Below, piece by piece: positions 18,201-26,775 of a stretch of 64,000 nt of DNA. Below the pieces are notes generated by a model. That model saw only the letters and a list, made by a program, of their open reading frames with translations. It was not told the origin of the DNA and did no database searches. Source of the stretch: Arthrobacter sp. OV608. GTDB lineage: Bacteria; Actinomycetota; Actinomycetes; Actinomycetales; Micrococcaceae. Each line of letters begins with the position of its first letter. The stretch's first letter is position 1. The DNA lies in assembly GCA_900110595.1 (NCBI GenBank), contig FOEZ01000001.1:248001-312000 (forward strand), given 5' to 3'. Both the position numbers and the translations under genes were made by a program.

Positions 18201-18597
18201 CGACCGTGAAGGCAGGCTGGTCATCGTGGACCTCAAAACCGGTAAGCGCCAGCCGGGCAAGGCGGAGCTGTCCGCTCATCCGCAGCTTGGCGCCTACCAG
18301 GCTGCGGTCCTCGCAGGGGGCTTCGACAACGGGGAGGGCAGTGCCCCAAATATTCCAGGCGGCGCAGTCCTTGCCCAGCTGGGGACCGGGGCCAAGAGTC
18401 CCGCCATCCAACAGCAGGATCCCTTGGATCCGCAGGAGAACTGGGCCATGGACATGGTGATGGAGGCCGCTGCCGTGATGGGCGGCAGCACATTCGAAGC
18501 CAGGCATGACCCCTCCAAGGGGAGCCATGGCGGCCATGGCTGCCGGCTGCCGGAAGTGTGTCCTTTGTGCGTGCGGGGAAGGCAGGTTACGGAATGA
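15241..18597 (+). CDS. adnA: AdnA, helicase-nuclease subunit of the AdnAB end-resection complex
   Basis: One subunit of the actinobacterial AdnAB motor-nuclease that resects DNA double-strand breaks. The 1118-residue product has a UvrD-like motor with intact Walker A (GAPGTGKTT, near residue 88), but motif II reads VVDDVQEA in place of VDEFQD and the next motif reads SSPDTVVQGFRGA, without the usual GDxxQSIY. This suggests a weakened motor, in line with the mycobacterial AdnA ATPase being auxiliary. The C-terminal nuclease keeps LRGQVDRLEID...IVDLKTGKR, and the tail has three cysteines (GCRLPEVCPLC) that may bind metal or Fe-S. The GTG start overlaps the ATL stop; the stop overlaps adnB as ATGA. 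Confidence 0.92.
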   Translation: MTVTVPFTDPLDEYREPADPGTGFDALAGAAHDDGALAADAGRQGAPGFAGLRLLPPRHLHAEAPSLTPDQQAAVDVAQGSGPVLVPGAPGTGKTTVLIEAAVTRVFRDGLDPERILILAPSRLAADSIRDRFTARLNRSLSTTPARTWASYAFDVIRRAKAEGVLPLARPPRLLSGPEQDLIIKELLEGHRLPGLELPWPDDLAGALETRGFRHEVRQLFDRVIESGLTAGDLADLGRRCGRPDWSAAAALYAEYRDVLDLRMPEAFDPAGIITAARQVFQDAPDFLAAERARLQLIVVDDVQEANPAVFELLADIARGQDCYVASSPDTVVQGFRGARPDLVAELPGLLAPGIPVLERPLRYAHRHAPELTEAWLGVAGRISQRAGGQLARQLEPVQGRPHGAVEAHLVPSPVHELRYVAQRILDQHINHGRDLSEMAVIVRNGAQVSELQRYLSGQGIPVRVPVAESAVRDEVAVRPLLDAFAVALDPDLLTPETAVSLLTSRVGGATSIELRRLRQSLRREELLGGGGRASDTLLGEALLEPGALSTLGLEGRAARRTARMIQAGRQAAAEPGANAESVLWALWNSTGLAAAWTETALAGGPHGARADRDLDAMMALFHTAERYVDQVPGAGPEQFLEYLLNQELPMDTLAARAQVDDAVELMTPASAAGREWPVVLVAGLQEGVWPNTRLRGELLGSTLYADAVEHGVDYAMQRDPLSRLRDIRYDELRSFSTAVSRARELLICTAVSSEDDQPSSFLDYVAPLDPGQEGRAFTPVERPMTLRALVAELRQYAQLDGRHEAEAAEAVKVLAGLAAAEPPVPGAHPDSWWALPPLTSSAAVVPAGGTVFVSPSKVETVRKSPLDWFVQAAGGEAATDFARSLGTLVHAIAQELPDASGAEYVAELVRRWPALGMKDNWEGRLDYQRAEAMVRKLAQYVLVMRSEGRSLLGVEQDFDVTLPEVAVDDGPARAAVLRGQVDRLEIDREGRLVIVDLKTGKRQPGKAELSAHPQLGAYQAAVLAGGFDNGEGSAPNIPGGAVLAQLGTGAKSPAIQQQDPLDPQENWAMDMVMEAAAVMGGSTFEARHDPSKGSHGGHGCRLPEVCPLCVRGRQVTE

Positions 18598-21500
18598 GCC
18601 CGGATCCAAACGTGGACAGGCCTGGTGTTCCCGAACCGCGGTTCACCCCGGAAGAGCTTTCCGGGCTGCTGGGGGAGAAAAACGTTCCCACGCCGGAGCA
18701 GTCCGCCATCATCAGCTCACCGCTGACGCCCCGGCTGGTCATCGCCGGCGCGGGGTCGGGCAAAACGGCCACGATGGCTGACCGCGTGGTCTGGCTGGTC
18801 GCCAACGGCTGGGTACGGCCGGAGGAAGTCCTGGGTGTGACGTTCACCCGGAAAGCCGCCGGCGAACTGGCCTCGCGGATACGTGCAAAGCTGGCATCCC
18901 TGCAACGGCTGGCCAACCAGGACGGCGGGTTCCGGTTGTTCCCCGAGCAGCCGGTCTCCAGCGATTCGCTGGAACCCAAGGTGTCCACCTACCATTCCTT
19001 CGCCAGCGGCATCGTGTCCGACTACGGGCTGCGGCTCGGCGTGGAACGGGACGTGGTCCTCCTCGGCGGCGCGCAGGCGTGGCAGCTGGCCAGCGAAGTG
19101 GTGGAAGCCTACGACGGCGAATACACCCACTTCCGCGCTGCGAAATCCACCCTGGTCAAGGCCGTTATCCAACTCGCCGGCGAATGCGCGGAGCACCTCC
19201 AGGAGCCCGAGGACGTCGAAGCCTGGCTGATGGCGCGGCTTTCGGAGTTTGAGTCCCTTCCGTATATGGCAGACAAAAAGAAGAACCCTCCCCAGTCGGC
19301 GGCCGAGCTTGCCGGGATGCTGCGCACCCGGGCCAGCGTGGCGGACATGGTGGGCCGCTACGCGGCGGCCAAGCGGGCGCGGGGAGCGCTGGACTTCGGC
19401 GACCTGGTGGCGCTCGCAGCCAAGGTGGCGCAGGATGTTCCCCTGGCCGCGCAGATGGAGCGGCAACGCTACAAAGTGGTGCTGCTCGACGAATTCCAGG
19501 ACACCTCGTACGCGCAGCTGGTGCTGTTCTCGCGCCTCTTCGGCGGCGGCCATGCGGTGACTGCGGTGGGCGACCCGAACCAGTCCATCTATGGTTTCCG
19601 CGGGGCGTCGGCCGGGCAGCTCTTCCATTTCGTCCGAGAGTTCCCAGTGCGCACCGGACCTGCGGATGCACCCGGGAACTGGGCTCCGGCGCCCACGTCC
19701 TACCTGACCACAGCCTGGCGGAACGGGCGGTCCATCCTGTCGGCAGCAAACGTGATGTCCGAGTCCCTGGGCAAGGCAGCCGCAGCGCGCGGACCGGCCG
19801 GCGGGGGCAGCGCACCCGGCGGAGGCGGGACGGCAGCCGCTGACGTCCCGCCATTACAGCCCAGCCCGTACGCCGTCGACGGCACTGTGGTCCTGGGGCG
19901 GTTCGGCACCGATGTGGACGAAGCGGCCGCAGTGGCGGACGACGTCCTCAAGTACCGGGTAACGGACTTTGAGCTGAAGCCGGACGGTACGCCCGTGCCC
20001 CCGGCCATCGCCGTGCTGTGCCGCCGCCGCGCCCAGATGGAAACCGTCCGGCGCCAGTTTGAGGCACGTGGTATCCCTTACGAAATCGTGGGGCTTGGCG
20101 GACTCCTGGACACCCCGGAGATCGTAGACCTGGTGGCCACCCTGCGTGTCCTCGCAGACCCCGGCCGATCCGATTCCCTGATGCGGCTCCTTGCCGGTGC
20201 CCGCTGGCGCATCGGTCCGGCTGACCTGATGGCCCTGCGGGACTGGTCCAGCCAGTTGGCGCGCCGGCGCGGACAGCCGGCCGTGAAGACTGGTAACGAC
20301 CGGTCCATGGACGAGCAGCCCGACGACGGCAGCGACACCGTCCTGGAGGGGGACCTGACGGACGGTGCCAGCCTGGTGGAAGCCCTGGACTGGCTGCCGC
20401 GGGAGGGGTGGACGTCTGCTCACGGTCGTTCGCTCAGCGGTGCCGCGCGCGGCCGGCTTGCCCGCCTGTCGGCCGAGCTCCGGCAACTCCGGGGCTATCT
20501 CGGCGATGACCTCACCACCCTTTTGGGTGAAGTGGAGCGCGCCATGCTGCTGGACATCGAGGTGGCGGCGCGGCCGGGCATCAGCATCCACCAGGCCCGC
20601 CGCAACCTCGATGCGTTCCAGGACGCAGCCGCCGGGTTCCTGCGGACGTCCCAGCGGGTGGATATCCTGGCTTTCCTGTCGTGGCTGGAAGCTGCGGCTG
20701 CGGAAGAAAACGGGCTGGAAGCGCCGGCCTCAGACGTCAACCGCGAAGCGGTGCAACTCCTCACGGTCCATGCATCCAAGGGCCTGGAATGGGACGTCGT
20801 TTTTGTTCCGGGGCTTAATGCAGGGGCCTTTCCCAGCGACAGGGACTCCCGCTGGAGCAGCGGCTCGGCCGCCCTGCCCTGGCCGCTCCGTGGCGACAGG
20901 GCAGATCTTCCGCAGTGGGACCTCGACCAGCCGGACCAGAAGGGCTGGCTGGACGCGGAAAAGGAATTCAAGGCCGCGGTCCAGGCCCACGGGGAATCGG
21001 AAGAACGCCGCCTTGCGTATGTGGCGTACACCAGGGCCAAGCACGTGCTGTGGGTATCGAGCGCCGCGTGGGTCGGATCCCGGGCAGGGCGGGCGGACAT
21101 GTCGCCGTTCCTCGCCGAGCTCGAGCCGCTGGCAACTGTGGCTGGCGGCAAGGCTCCTGCCGCGGTAGTCCATCCGGCGTCGCAGGATGAAGCTTCCCTG
21201 CCGGAGTCCAGCCCGCTGACCCTGGAGACGGAAGTTGCCAGCTGGCCCTACGATCCCCTCGAGGGCCCGGTGGATCCGCGCACAGGGGACCGCCTGCGCC
21301 TGTCCTCCGGACGGCGCGAGGCCATGGAGGCCGCAGCAGCCAAGGTGCTCGCTGCACTGGAACACCACGGACAGGAGCCTTCTACGGCTCTCGGCGGGGC
21401 GGCGCAACAGGACGGTGACACATCCGAGAGCAAGCAGCTCAACGGGGTGGCGCGGGGATGGGCACGGGAAGCAGCGTTGCTGCTGGAACGCCGGTCCAGG

Positions 21501-22118
21501 AGGTCCGCCGGCCGCGATGTGCACCTTCCGGGCCACATCTCCGCCTCCACACTGGTGGAGCTGCGGGAGGACGCAACTGCAGTGCTGGGGAGGCTCCGCA
21601 GGCCCGTGCCGCGGGAACCCGGGATGTCAGCACGGAAGGGAACGGCCTTCCACTCATGGGTGGAGGAATACTTCGGCGCTGCAGGCATGCTCGACTTGGA
21701 CGAAGCTCCCGGTTCCGATGACCACATCGATGCCGCCTATGACTTGGACGCCATGGTGGCAACCTTCAAGGCGTCCCCTTGGGCAAACCGGTCACCGGCC
21801 TTTGTCGAAGTGCCGGTGGAGACGCGTGTGGGAGATGTTGTGGTGCGCGGGCGGATTGATGCAGTGTTCCGCCATGCGGACGGCAGGTGGGACCTGGTGG
21901 ACTGGAAAACCGGACGGCGGCCCTCCGCTGGCGCACTGAAGACGAAAGCCGTGCAGCTTGCCGTGTACCGGCTGGCCTGGGCGCGGCTGAAGGATGTACC
22001 GCTGGAGGAGGTGCGGGCCGCCTTTTTCTACGTTGCAGATAACGAGGTGGTAAGGCCACACGATCTCGGATCAGCCCGCGAGCTGGAGCGGATCGTCAGC
22101 GCTGCCCTTAGTTCTTAG
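18594..22118 (+). CDS. adnB: AdnB, lead helicase-nuclease subunit of AdnAB
   Basis: Main motor of AdnAB. The 1174-residue product has Walker A (IAGAGSGKTATM), motif II (LLDEFQDTSYAQ), motif III (VGDPNQSIYGFRGA), the HASKGLEWDVVFVPGL motif and VAYTRAKHVLWV, all intact, unlike AdnA. The C-terminal RecB-like nuclease carries VRGRIDAVFRH...LVDWKTGRR with the Asp and Lys needed for metal-dependent cleavage. The start is ATG 18594, which overlaps the adnA stop (ATGA); an upstream in-frame ATG at 18558 lies inside adnA and is less likely. A linker rich in Gly, Ala and Pro lies near residues 395-425. It ends 8 bp before the convergent phosphotransferase gene. Confidence 0.94.
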   Translation: MSPDPNVDRPGVPEPRFTPEELSGLLGEKNVPTPEQSAIISSPLTPRLVIAGAGSGKTATMADRVVWLVANGWVRPEEVLGVTFTRKAAGELASRIRAKLASLQRLANQDGGFRLFPEQPVSSDSLEPKVSTYHSFASGIVSDYGLRLGVERDVVLLGGAQAWQLASEVVEAYDGEYTHFRAAKSTLVKAVIQLAGECAEHLQEPEDVEAWLMARLSEFESLPYMADKKKNPPQSAAELAGMLRTRASVADMVGRYAAAKRARGALDFGDLVALAAKVAQDVPLAAQMERQRYKVVLLDEFQDTSYAQLVLFSRLFGGGHAVTAVGDPNQSIYGFRGASAGQLFHFVREFPVRTGPADAPGNWAPAPTSYLTTAWRNGRSILSAANVMSESLGKAAAARGPAGGGSAPGGGGTAAADVPPLQPSPYAVDGTVVLGRFGTDVDEAAAVADDVLKYRVTDFELKPDGTPVPPAIAVLCRRRAQMETVRRQFEARGIPYEIVGLGGLLDTPEIVDLVATLRVLADPGRSDSLMRLLAGARWRIGPADLMALRDWSSQLARRRGQPAVKTGNDRSMDEQPDDGSDTVLEGDLTDGASLVEALDWLPREGWTSAHGRSLSGAARGRLARLSAELRQLRGYLGDDLTTLLGEVERAMLLDIEVAARPGISIHQARRNLDAFQDAAAGFLRTSQRVDILAFLSWLEAAAAEENGLEAPASDVNREAVQLLTVHASKGLEWDVVFVPGLNAGAFPSDRDSRWSSGSAALPWPLRGDRADLPQWDLDQPDQKGWLDAEKEFKAAVQAHGESEERRLAYVAYTRAKHVLWVSSAAWVGSRAGRADMSPFLAELEPLATVAGGKAPAAVVHPASQDEASLPESSPLTLETEVASWPYDPLEGPVDPRTGDRLRLSSGRREAMEAAAAKVLAALEHHGQEPSTALGGAAQQDGDTSESKQLNGVARGWAREAALLLERRSRRSAGRDVHLPGHISASTLVELREDATAVLGRLRRPVPREPGMSARKGTAFHSWVEEYFGAAGMLDLDEAPGSDDHIDAAYDLDAMVATFKASPWANRSPAFVEVPVETRVGDVVVRGRIDAVFRHADGRWDLVDWKTGRRPSAGALKTKAVQLAVYRLAWARLKDVPLEEVRAAFFYVADNEVVRPHDLGSARELERIVSAALSS

Positions 22119-22126
22119 GCGCCGCC

Positions 22127-23410
22127 CTAATTCCTGGTGGGATCGACGATGGAGATCGCGGCCGTGGACGTATCGTCCGGCCCTGCAGCGGCTTCAGCTG
22201 TGGTGCCAGGATCCTCCTGGCCCCGGTCGCCGTTGTCCTTCCCGGCCCCACCGTCAACGGCGGCGTCTGCGCTGGCAACCCCGGCCGCCGGCTCCACCGG
22301 AATAGGGGTGACGTGGACCGCCGGCTGGACCGGGGCGGGGACGGGCAGCGGCACCACCGTAACGGAGGGCACCGGACTGGCTGGACCGGCGTCGGCCGCC
22401 CTCACCACAGGCTCCGGCCCGGCAGCCGGGGCAGCGGTACCGCCGCCAACCGGGGCGGCCGCCGCGGGCTGCGGCTCAACACTGATGGGCTGCCCACCGA
22501 ACTCTTCGATGTCCCGGGCCAGGGTTGAAAGCATGTCCTCAGCCTCAGCGATCATGCCGCTGTCATCCGAGGCGATGCCCTTCACGAGGTACTGGGCCAG
22601 GGCGAACTCGGCGGACAGCGCTGCGCGCCGAAGCAGATGGTTATCAGGGGTATCCCTGCGGCTGGAAGTGTAGGCATCCAGCACCGCATCAACAAAGTCC
22701 TGCTCATTGGAGGCAACGAGCCAGGCGAAGTCATCAGCCGGATCGCCAATCCTCAAGTCGGTCCAGCCGGTCACGGCGGTGACCCGCTGGCCTTCCACCA
22801 GGAGGTTGTCCTCGTGGAGGTCGCCGTGCACCACGCTGGGGTTGAAGCGCCACAGCGACACGTCTTCGAGGGCATGTTCCCAGCGGAGCAGCAGGGCCGG
22901 CGGGATTTTTCCGGTGGTGGCGGCCTGGTCCAGTTCATTGAGCCGGCGCTGGCGGAACTCGTTGGGGGTGTAGACGGGCAGGTCGGCATTGCTGACCAGC
23001 GAACGGGGAAGGTCATGGATGGCAGCAAGGGCCACACCGATTTCGCGGGCCAGGACATCCGGCCCGGCGGTGAGCTCCTCGACGCTGCGCGTGCTTCCGG
23101 CCAGGTGCGAATAGACAAACGTGCTCAGGGTCCCCAGCCGCACGCTGCCCGCCACAGTGGGCATCAGGAAGGGAAGTTCGGCACGGATGCCCGGAGCAAA
23201 GGCCCGCAGCACAAGAAATTCCGTTTCAAGCCTGGCGCTGGCCTCTGCATGCCGGGGCGAACGGACGCGCCAGCGCTTGCCCTCGGAATCGAGCAGCAGG
23301 GCGGAGTCGAAGTCGGCGGGATCATCCGGGGCAGAGCTAACGGCCGTCGGGGTCAGTCCGGGGACTGCCGCTGTTGCTACGGCTGCCAGTTCAATCGGTT
23401 TTCTTCTCAC
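22127..23410 (-). CDS. APH-fold phosphotransferase, probable pseudokinase
   Basis: Kinase-like protein of the aminoglycoside/macrolide phosphotransferase superfamily, substrate unknown. From GTG 23410 it has 427 residues: an N-lobe, the catalytic loop H195-G-D197-LHED-N202, then, 18 residues after D197, G215 (VTGWTDLRIGDP) where APH enzymes have the Mg2+-binding Asp of the FID/VIDW motif. This spacing equals D190 to D208 in APH(3')-IIIa, so the metal ligand looks lost. About 120 C-terminal residues are low-complexity Pro, Ala, Val and Gly. The frame is open further upstream but would run into the divergent nudC gene, so the GTG is preferred. It lies inside a repair block. Not evidence of antibiotic resistance. 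Confidence 0.82.
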   Translation of the reverse strand: MRRKPIELAAVATAAVPGLTPTAVSSAPDDPADFDSALLLDSEGKRWRVRSPRHAEASARLETEFLVLRAFAPGIRAELPFLMPTVAGSVRLGTLSTFVYSHLAGSTRSVEELTAGPDVLAREIGVALAAIHDLPRSLVSNADLPVYTPNEFRQRRLNELDQAATTGKIPPALLLRWEHALEDVSLWRFNPSVVHGDLHEDNLLVEGQRVTAVTGWTDLRIGDPADDFAWLVASNEQDFVDAVLDAYTSSRRDTPDNHLLRRAALSAEFALAQYLVKGIASDDSGMIAEAEDMLSTLARDIEEFGGQPISVEPQPAAAAPVGGGTAAPAAGPEPVVRAADAGPASPVPSVTVVPLPVPAPVQPAVHVTPIPVEPAAGVASADAAVDGGAGKDNGDRGQEDPGTTAEAAAGPDDTSTAAISIVDPTRN

Positions 23411-23563
23411 TGTTCCACGGTAGATTGTGCGCAGTCCAAGACCCCGGTCCGGGGACGGCGAGTCTTCAGATAGAGTCCAAATCCGGTCAGGCCAGGCAGC
23501 CTGGAGCAGCAGGCGGCCGCCCCCAAATATCCATTTGTCGGTCCCAGTCAGTACGGTGGACAC

Positions 23564-24586
23564 ATGAGCCACGCGGAGTCTGCCACACCGGTCCACCTCG
23601 GCAAAGCTGCCCGGCTGCCGGCGAACCACCTCATGGACACGGTCCTCCCGGTGCCGCCTGCGCTGGTGGACCGCGGATCGGTGGCCCGGGCACGGCCGGG
23701 AATGGTGGAGGAACTCCTTACCGGAACGGACACCAGGGCGGTGGTCCTTGCCGGCCGGCAGGGCCTGGTCCACGATGGTGGACTGTACCTGCCGAACGCC
23801 CGCGAACTGCACGCTGCCCTTGCCGCCGCAGATGCGGCCCCACAGTTGACGGTCTACCTGGGCTCAGCCCTGCCGGACTCGGAGCTTCCCCCTGGAACCG
23901 AGTTGCTGCTGTTTGTTCTGCCGGAGGCAGTGGAACCGGGGACGGCCGGGATTCCTCGAGATGCTGCCTGGGCAGGCTTCCGGGAGGTGGCCGCCGGCCT
24001 CACCCCCACAGACACGGCGCTTTTTGTCGAAGCCAGCGCCATCACCAACTGGCACGCCACCCATACGCACTGCCCGCGCTGTGGCACCCCCACAGGCGTC
24101 GAGGCGGGGGGATGGGTGCGGCGCTGCCCGGCGGATTCCTCCGAGCACTACCCGCGGACCGATCCTGCCATCATCGTCACCGTCGTGGGCCCGGACGGCC
24201 GCCTGCTCCTGGGCGGCGGCGGAGCACGTGATGCAAAGAACTTTTCCACGCTCGCAGGTTTTGTGGAACCGGGGGAGTCCCTGGAACAGGCCGTGGTCCG
24301 GGAGATCCACGAAGAAGTTGGGGTCAGGGTAACTGCGTGCCAGTACCTTGGCTCGCAGTCGTGGCCGTTCCCGGCCTCCCTTATGCTTGGATTTACCGCC
24401 GTCACCGAAGACGCCGTGGCAACGCCCGACGGCGTGGAGGTCACCAGGGCGCGCTGGTTCAGCCGGGAGGAACTCCAGGAAGCCGTGCTCGCCGGCGAGA
24501 TCACCATCTCCAGCCGGTTGTCCATTGCCCGCTCCCTCATCGAGCATTGGTTCGGCGGACGCATTCAGGACCTGACAGGCGCCTGA
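23564..24586 (+). CDS. nudC: NAD+ diphosphatase (Nudix)
   Basis: Hydrolyses NADH/NAD+ to NMN(H) and AMP and can remove NAD caps from RNA. The 340-residue product has the Nudix box GFVEPGESLEQAVVREIHEEVGV (given in full only by its ends here: G..5..E..7..REIHEE) and the NudC-specific SQSWPFPAS motif just after it. The zinc ribbon has CPRC, then a single cysteine in RRCPADSSEHYPRTDP; the fourth ligand position is Asp or Ser, not Cys. The gene stands between divergent aph and uvrD2, 153 bp after the aph start. The same neighbours, nudC next to uvrD2, occur in M. tuberculosis as I recall. Confidence 0.94.
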   Translation: MSHAESATPVHLGKAARLPANHLMDTVLPVPPALVDRGSVARARPGMVEELLTGTDTRAVVLAGRQGLVHDGGLYLPNARELHAALAAADAAPQLTVYLGSALPDSELPPGTELLLFVLPEAVEPGTAGIPRDAAWAGFREVAAGLTPTDTALFVEASAITNWHATHTHCPRCGTPTGVEAGGWVRRCPADSSEHYPRTDPAIIVTVVGPDGRLLLGGGGARDAKNFSTLAGFVEPGESLEQAVVREIHEEVGVRVTACQYLGSQSWPFPASLMLGFTAVTEDAVATPDGVEVTRARWFSREELQEAVLAGEITISSRLSIARSLIEHWFGGRIQDLTGA

Positions 24587-24642
24587 AGCATATCTACCCA
24601 TCAGACTCCAGCACGCGGTAGTCGAGACGAAAAAGCAGCAAA

Positions 24643-26775
24643 GTGACTACACAGAATTTTGACAGCGCAGCATCGCTGGAGGACCGTATCCTCGGCGGCC
24701 TGGACGCCGAACAGCGCGAGGTGGCCAGCACACTGAACGGGCCGCTGTGTGTCCTTGCCGGCGCCGGCACCGGCAAGACCCGCGCCATCACCCACCGCAT
24801 CGCCTATGGTGTCCACTCGGGGGTGTACACGCCCCAGCGGCTGCTGGCCGTAACATTCACGGCTCGCGCAGCCGCAGAAATGCGCAGCCGGCTGCGCGAC
24901 CTCGGGGCAGGCAACGTCCAGGCCCGCACGTTCCACGCCGCGGCACTGCGCCAACTGCAGTTCTTCTGGCCGCAGGCCGTTGGCGGGACACTTCCCAACC
25001 TGCTGGACCACAAGGCCCAGATGCTCGCCGAGGCTGCCCGGCGGCTGCGGCTGAGCACGGACAGGGCGTCCATCCGTGATCTTGCTTCGGAAATCGAATG
25101 GGCCAAGGTCTCCATGCTGACCCCCGCCAACTACCTCGAGAATGCGCAGGACAGGGGCACCCCCGGAGGGTTTGACCTCACCGCTGTGGCCCGGGTCTTC
25201 CAGTCCTATGAGGACGTCAAGACAGACCGCAATGTCATCGACTTCGAAGATGTCCTGCTGATCACCGTGGGCATCCTGCAGGAGGACGAGAAGGTTGCTG
25301 CCACCGTGCGCGAGCAGTACAGGCATTTTGTGGTGGATGAGTACCAGGACGTCTCCCCGCTGCAGCAGCGGCTCCTTGAGCTTTGGCTGGGCGGCCGGGA
25401 CGAGCTGTGCGTGGTGGGGGACGCCAGCCAGACCATCTACTCCTTCACAGGTGCTTCGCCGAAGCACCTGCTGGACTTCAAGGCCCGTTATCCGCAGGCC
25501 AATGTAGTGAAGCTGATCAGGGACTACCGCTCCACTCCGCAGGTAGTGAAGCTCGCCAACGATCTCCTCGCCGGCAGGCGCAGCGGCGGCCCCGTGGCTG
25601 ACGCCGCGTGGGCAGCCCCGCTGCAGCTCGTGGCCCAGCGTCCCGCCGGGCCTGCGCCGCAGTTCACCGAGTGCTCGGACGACGAAGCGGAAGCCGCCAC
25701 TGTTGCGCAGAAGATCAAGGCATTGCTCGACGCCGGCACCCCGGCCAGCGAGGTGGCCGTCCTTTTCCGCACCAATGGACAGTCCGAGGCCTACGAACAG
25801 GCGCTCGCCGCTGCCGGCATTGGCTACCAGCTGCGCGGGGGAGAGCGCTTCTTTGCCCGCAAGGAAGTGCGCGACGCCATCCTGCAGCTGCGCGCGGCCA
25901 CCCGCGCCGTCTCCGCTGAGGCTCCCGAACCCCTCGGCCAGCTGGTCCGCGATATCGTGGCCTCGCTCGGCTACACGGATTCACCGCCCCACAACGGCGG
26001 TGCGCTGCGGGAACGCTGGGAGTCCCTGGCGGCTCTGGTGGCTCTCGCCGATGAACTCGTCCAGTCGCGGGGTCCGGAGTTCGGGCTGGCTGAATTTGTG
26101 AACGAACTCCAGGAACGCTCGCTGGCCCAGCATGCGCCCACGGTGCAGGGCGTCACCCTGGCTTCCCTGCATGCCGCCAAAGGCCTGGAGTGGGACGCGG
26201 TATTCCTGGTGGGACTCAGCGAAGGGCTCATGCCCATCTCCTTCGCCGACTCGCCCGAAGCAGTGGATGAGGAACGCCGGCTTCTCTACGTGGGTATCAC
26301 CCGGGCCCGCGAACACCTCTCCTTGTCCTGGTCCACGGCCCGCACCCCCGGCGGCCGGGCCAACCGCAAGCCCTCCCGGTTCCTTGACGGGCTGCGTCCC
26401 GATTCAGTCGCCAGCTCCAGTGCGCGCGGGAAAGGCCCGGCACCGCGCCGCAAGGCTGCTGCCCCGGCAGTCTGCAGGGTTTGCGGCAGCATGCTCAGCA
26501 CGGGAGCCGAGCGGAAGGTGGGGCGCTGCAACTCCTGCCCCCCAAGCTACGAGGAACAGACCTTCGAGGCCCTGAGGACGTGGCGTCGTGAAACGGCCCT
26601 GTCCGCCGACGTACCCGCCTTTGTGGTGTTCACCGACGCCACGCTGACAGCAATTGCCGAAGCAAAGCCATCCTCACTGGAGGAACTCGCTGCACTTGCC
26701 GGTGTAGGACCGTCCAAGCTGGAACGCTACGGCGAAGACGTCCTCCGGGTCCTTATCGAAAGCACATCGCTGTGA
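24643..26775 (+). CDS. uvrD2: ATP-dependent DNA helicase UvrD2
   Basis: Superfamily 1A 3'-5' helicase. The 710-residue product has Walker A (AGAGTGKTRAITHR), motif II (VVDEYQDVSPLQQ), motif III (VGDASQTIYSFTGA) and LHAAKGLEWDAVFLVGL. After the motor come the tetracysteine CRVC-x14-CNSC (about residues 610-631) and a C-terminal HRDC domain (FEALRTWRRE ... LAALAGVGPSKLERYG), the arrangement known from mycobacterial UvrD2. It starts with GTG 24643, for which the ribosome-binding site is weak. The stop overlaps the metallopeptidase start by 4 bp (GTGA), so the two are co-translated. Role: duplex unwinding in repair and replication. Confidence 0.95.
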   Translation: MTTQNFDSAASLEDRILGGLDAEQREVASTLNGPLCVLAGAGTGKTRAITHRIAYGVHSGVYTPQRLLAVTFTARAAAEMRSRLRDLGAGNVQARTFHAAALRQLQFFWPQAVGGTLPNLLDHKAQMLAEAARRLRLSTDRASIRDLASEIEWAKVSMLTPANYLENAQDRGTPGGFDLTAVARVFQSYEDVKTDRNVIDFEDVLLITVGILQEDEKVAATVREQYRHFVVDEYQDVSPLQQRLLELWLGGRDELCVVGDASQTIYSFTGASPKHLLDFKARYPQANVVKLIRDYRSTPQVVKLANDLLAGRRSGGPVADAAWAAPLQLVAQRPAGPAPQFTECSDDEAEAATVAQKIKALLDAGTPASEVAVLFRTNGQSEAYEQALAAAGIGYQLRGGERFFARKEVRDAILQLRAATRAVSAEAPEPLGQLVRDIVASLGYTDSPPHNGGALRERWESLAALVALADELVQSRGPEFGLAEFVNELQERSLAQHAPTVQGVTLASLHAAKGLEWDAVFLVGLSEGLMPISFADSPEAVDEERRLLYVGITRAREHLSLSWSTARTPGGRANRKPSRFLDGLRPDSVASSSARGKGPAPRRKAAAPAVCRVCGSMLSTGAERKVGRCNSCPPSYEEQTFEALRTWRRETALSADVPAFVVFTDATLTAIAEAKPSSLEELAALAGVGPSKLERYGEDVLRVLIESTSL

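Noticed and set aside
22127..23410. Possible antibiotic-resistance phosphotransferase
   Set aside because: Key metal ligand is missing and the genomic setting is core; resistance should not be inferred from the fold.
23411..23812. In-frame upstream extension of the APH-fold gene
   Set aside because: Runs into the divergent nudC gene; the extension has no family similarity.
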